The notes beneath the pieces were generated by a model. It saw only the letters and a program-made list of their open reading frames with translations, was not told the DNA's origin and did not search any database. This document shows positions 61,552 through 64,000 of a stretch of DNA of 64,000 nucleotides, in pieces; within the stretch, counting starts at the first letter, position 1; every line of letters begins with the position of its first letter. The DNA is from Desulfovibrio desulfuricans DSM 642 (lineage in GTDB: Bacteria > Desulfobacterota > Desulfovibrionia > Desulfovibrionales > Desulfovibrionaceae). The DNA is taken from assembly GCF_000420465.1 (NCBI RefSeq), contig NZ_ATUZ01000013.1, forward strand, positions 248,001 to 312,000, written 5' to 3'. The position numbers and the translations under genes are program-made.

Positions 61552-62469
61552 ATGTCCGCATTAGTTATTGGTCACATGAATCCTGATACCGACAGCATCA
61601 TTTCTGCCATTGCCGCCGCCGACCTGTACAGCAAGCGCGGTCTGGACGTTACCCCTGCCGCCCAGGGCGCGCCCACTCCTGAAACCGAATTCGTGCTCAA
61701 GAAGTTCGGTCTCACCGCTCCCCAGGTTGTTGCCGATGTGGCTGGCAAAAATCTGTATCTGGTGGACTATTCCGATCTGGCTCAGGCCCCCAAGGGAATG
61801 GATTCCGCCTGTGTGCTCGGTATCGCTGATCACCACAAGCTTGGTGATGTGACCACCTCCGCGCCCCTGGAAGCCTGGATCTGGCCCGTGGGCTGCACCT
61901 GCACCGTGCTGAAGAACATGTTTGACTTCTACGGCGTGGAAATTTCCAAGGGCATCGCTGGCGGCATGCTGTGCGCCATCCTCTCCGATACCGTTATCTT
62001 CAAGTCCCCCACCTGCACCCCCGCCGACAAGAAGGCCGTTGAAGAACTGGCCAAGATCGCGGGCGTGAGCGACGTGATGACTCTGGGCATGGAAATGTTC
62101 AAGGTCAAGAGCGCCGTTGAAGGCACCTCCATGAAGGACCTGGTCTTCCGTGACTACAAGGACTTCGACATGGGCGGCAAGAAAGTTGGCATCGGCCAGC
62201 TCGAAGTGGTCGACCTTTCCATTCTGGAACCCGTCAAGGCCGGCCTTCAGGCCGAAATCGCCCGCGTGAAGGGCGAAGGCCGTCACAGCGTGTTCCTGCT
62301 GCTCACCGACATCATGAAGGAAGGCTCTGAAATGCTGATCGTTTCTGACGATCCTTCCGTGGTGGAAAAAGCTTTTGGCGTGAAGGCCGAAGGCAAATCC
62401 GTGTGGCTGCCCGGCGTGATGAGCCGCAAAAAGCAGGTCGTGCCCAACTTTGAAAAGGCTTTCAAGTAA
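61552..62469 (+). CDS. ppaC: Manganese-dependent inorganic pyrophosphatase
   Basis: The protein has 305 residues. AAGGAGAG precedes the ATG. Metal-binding motifs of DHH family II pyrophosphatase are visible: GHMNPDTDSI near the N-terminus and DHHKLGD (~97), then a C-terminal DHHA2 domain with the basic SRKKQV ending that binds pyrophosphate. It removes the pyrophosphate released by ATP sulfurylase, an essential step of sulfate reduction. Codon use is strongly biased, consistent with high expression. Confidence 0.96.
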   Translation: MSALVIGHMNPDTDSIISAIAAADLYSKRGLDVTPAAQGAPTPETEFVLKKFGLTAPQVVADVAGKNLYLVDYSDLAQAPKGMDSACVLGIADHHKLGDVTTSAPLEAWIWPVGCTCTVLKNMFDFYGVEISKGIAGGMLCAILSDTVIFKSPTCTPADKKAVEELAKIAGVSDVMTLGMEMFKVKSAVEGTSMKDLVFRDYKDFDMGGKKVGIGQLEVVDLSILEPVKAGLQAEIARVKGEGRHSVFLLLTDIMKEGSEMLIVSDDPSVVEKAFGVKAEGKSVWLPGVMSRKKQVVPNFEKAFK

Positions 62470-62497
62470 GCTTTAGCTAAGCTTGAAATGATTTTGC

Positions 62498-62557
62498 CCC
62501 GCCGGGGCAGGGAAGCAGGTTTTTGCGAACCGAACCCCTGCCTTGGCGGGTTTTTTT
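62498..62557 (+). terminator. Rho-independent terminator of ppaC
   Basis: CCCGCC..GGCAGG pairs with CCTGCC..GGCGGG and is followed by TTTTTTT. A smaller TTCAAG/CTTGAA hairpin overlaps the stop codon region (62461-62487). The rest of 62560-62853 shows no convincing gene. Confidence 0.85.
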
Positions 62558-62853
62558 ATTGCGGCAGCCTTTGGCGCTCTGAGCGGCAGGGGCTGCCTTT
62601 TGCTTTGTGGGTGGGCGGGGGGCATAATAGTCCGCACAGGGAGCGATTTGTGCCATTGCGGCTTGTGGTGATACTGCTGAACAATGCCGCACTGTTCCGT
62701 TACCCCTTGGCGGCATTTGCCATGCAGGGGCGCGCAACTTGCGGCAAAATCGGGGGGATAGCAGCTCTGTGCTGGTCTATTCGGGGCCAGTACATGTATT
62801 GCTGACACGCAACCCAGTTGGGAGCTGGACGACGCTACTTGGTGCTCGGATGC

Positions 62854-62888
62854 AAAAAGGCTGTCAGTTCTGTGCGAACCGACAGCCT
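62854..62888 (-). terminator. Rho-independent terminator of the lipoprotein gene
   Basis: AGGCTGTC/GACAGCCT stem followed by TTTTT on the minus strand. Confidence 0.85.
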
Positions 62889-62925
62889 CTGATTCTTATA
62901 CTGCAGGGTTGGACGAGTGTGCGGC

Positions 62926-63648
62926 CTAGAGGCTGCGCTCTTCCAGACCTTCGCCGCTCTTTTGTTTGGCCTTGTCGGGCGGGGTAGTGACAGGCTGCAA
63001 GCCGGGCACCACGTCATGCACTTCCGTAGGCGGCAAGAGCGGATCGGCGGCATCGCGCTGAATGACCTTGCTGTCGCGCACGTACAGCGTGCAGGAAAGT
63101 CCAAAGCATTCATATACGGCAGCAACGGTGCCCTTGAGTTTTTCCTGATCATTGAGCGGCGGCGGAACAAGCACATAATAAATGCGGGTGCGCCCGCCCC
63201 TCTTGGGTTCTACAAAGCAGGAAACTATCCATTCATCCTGCCCGTCCCCGTTCCAGTCCGCAATGCCGACCATATTGACTTTAAGCTTCTGCGTGGCATG
63301 ATTGATGCTGAAACCGTTAGGGAAACGCTGCACGCGGCTGTCGGGCAGGATGGTGGCGGAAAATGTCTCGCCAAGATACACATCGTGCGCCGTATCGTTT
63401 TGCAGCATAAATGAGGGCGAAAGGCGGGTGAAGAGTATGTCGCCGTAGTCTTTCAAGCCCTTGAACGACATGGGGGCCGTGTAGGAGCCGTCCTTGTCCA
63501 GCAGGTCTCGGGCCTGGAGTTCCTTGGGCATGTTATGCGCCATTTTCATGAATTCGTCTTTTTCCACCACAACTACAGGGCGGGTGGTACCGCAGCCGGC
63601 AAGCAGACAGCCCAGGCAAAGCAGGGCGCAGATTCGCGATAAGACCAT
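62926..63648 (-). CDS. Hypothetical lipoprotein
   Basis: The protein has 240 residues from the ATG at 63648; the frame continues upstream but lacks a signal peptide there. A lipobox (CLLAGC) follows the hydrophobic signal. The mature part is beta-rich with NWNGDGQDEWIV, an EF-hand-like or FG-GAP-like calcium loop pattern (IADWNGDGQDEWI). The C-terminus is Lys/Glu-rich. It is probably an outer-membrane lipoprotein. Function unknown. Divergent from the HlyD-family gene. Confidence 0.78.
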   Translation of the reverse strand: MVLSRICALLCLGCLLAGCGTTRPVVVVEKDEFMKMAHNMPKELQARDLLDKDGSYTAPMSFKGLKDYGDILFTRLSPSFMLQNDTAHDVYLGETFSATILPDSRVQRFPNGFSINHATQKLKVNMVGIADWNGDGQDEWIVSCFVEPKRGGRTRIYYVLVPPPLNDQEKLKGTVAAVYECFGLSCTLYVRDSKVIQRDAADPLLPPTEVHDVVPGLQPVTTPPDKAKQKSGEGLEERSL

Positions 63649-63823
63649 GATATGTGTCGACTCCCCTGGCGGAGATTTGACGGCAAAAAGCCGCTTCTCC
63701 GTGAATGCAGCTTTTGTAAGCGTCTGCGCGCGGCTTGTAAAGAGCATTGCGGGCAGTATGGTACGGTATCTGCATGTTTTTATGATAATGTCATGAAAAT
63801 GCTCCAACCCCACAGGACACGAC

Positions 63824-64000
63824 ATGCCCGAACCAATATATTTGCAAATGCCCGAACCCAGACTGAAAAAGCATGGCCGCATGTTTTTGCGCCTGCTGCC
63901 CCTGTGGGTGATAGGCTGTCTGGTTGCCGCCGGGTGGTGGTGGATTGAATCTGGCCGTGTAACCAGCACCTGGGCCATGCTCGACGGCATGGTGTATGCC
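63824..64000 (+). CDS. HlyD/EmrA-family membrane fusion protein, 3' end cut off
   Basis: Fifty-nine residues are visible from the ATG at 63824, which has AGGA 6 bases upstream. A short cytoplasmic segment leads to one membrane helix (LLPLWVIGCLVAAGWWWI) and then VTSTWAMLDGMVYA, the start of the family's first beta element ('ts.na.vdG.vy'). The remainder lies beyond the window, so the family call rests on this short stretch. Confidence 0.65.
   Translation, partial: MPEPIYLQMPEPRLKKHGRMFLRLLPLWVIGCLVAAGWWWIESGRVTSTWAMLDGMVYA

Noticed and set aside
62488-62805. Possible 105-codon plus-strand gene after ppaC
   Set aside because: It begins inside the ppaC terminator region and has no start signal or recognisable domain.
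1-64000. CRISPR array, rRNA operon, insertion sequence or intact prophage
   Set aside because: No evenly spaced repeat-spacer pattern, no rRNA sequence, no transposase and no phage structural genes were seen.

Overview
The window looks like chromosome of a Gram-negative sulfate-reducing Desulfovibrionaceae bacterium (Desulfovibrio-like). It has GC-rich coding DNA with AT-rich islands. Siroheme, HemA and cytochrome-assembly genes sit together, and an Mn-dependent DHH pyrophosphatase, an outer-membrane TonB receptor and Mla lipid-transport genes confirm a two-membrane cell. No 16S rRNA or species marker is present, so the genus is an inference.

Layout. 0-3.4 kb: the 3' end of an alkaline-phosphatase-superfamily gene, a small protein that resembles its C-terminal tail, and a PilZ protein. 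3.4-13.8 kb: a sigma-54 circuit. A PAS/AAA+ activator is divergent from an OsmC-like/Lpd/GcvH/DMT-exporter/small-wHTH operon and is followed by a five-gene NitT/TauT-type importer. Near-identical inverted repeats (GCGAC-N6-GTCGC) and -24/-12 promoters precede both operons. 14.0-30.6 kb: an eleven-gene minus-strand locus encoding an M16 peptidase, an ABC-2 type transporter with a DUF4857-like partner, a TonB-dependent receptor, YejA/B/E, a single polypeptide fusing the double ABC ATPase YejF to TonB, and ExbB/ExbD. Two Fur-like boxes with the same promoter geometry lie upstream of the first gene and of exbB. 30.6-34.4 kb: an AT-rich accessory stretch with small genes (Lar-like zinc ribbon, two paralogous ~95-aa proteins, a 70-aa protein, an RRM protein, tRNA-Ser(GGA), a 46-aa membrane protein) and several foldable elements. 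34.4-47.7 kb: housekeeping genes fabI, purC, hisD, grpE, then a LysR/carboxymuconolactone-decarboxylase-like pair, an Mla/Pqi lipid-transport operon ending in an HD-GYP response regulator, and polA. 47.7-48.6 kb: about 0.9 kb without a convincing gene, holding two large palindromes and a direct repeat. 48.6-53.1 kb: tilS and a siroheme/CcsA-like/hemA operon. 53.3-64 kb: two glycosyltransferases, an unknown membrane protein, a CpoB-like lipoprotein, dprA, xerC, ppaC, a lipoprotein and the start of an HlyD-family gene.

The two most unusual parts are the peptide/metallophore-type locus, which ties outer-membrane and inner-membrane import together through one YejF-TonB polypeptide, and the sigma-54 regulon linking a lipoyl-protein module to an importer whose ATPase pair carries all its degenerate motifs in one composite ATP site.
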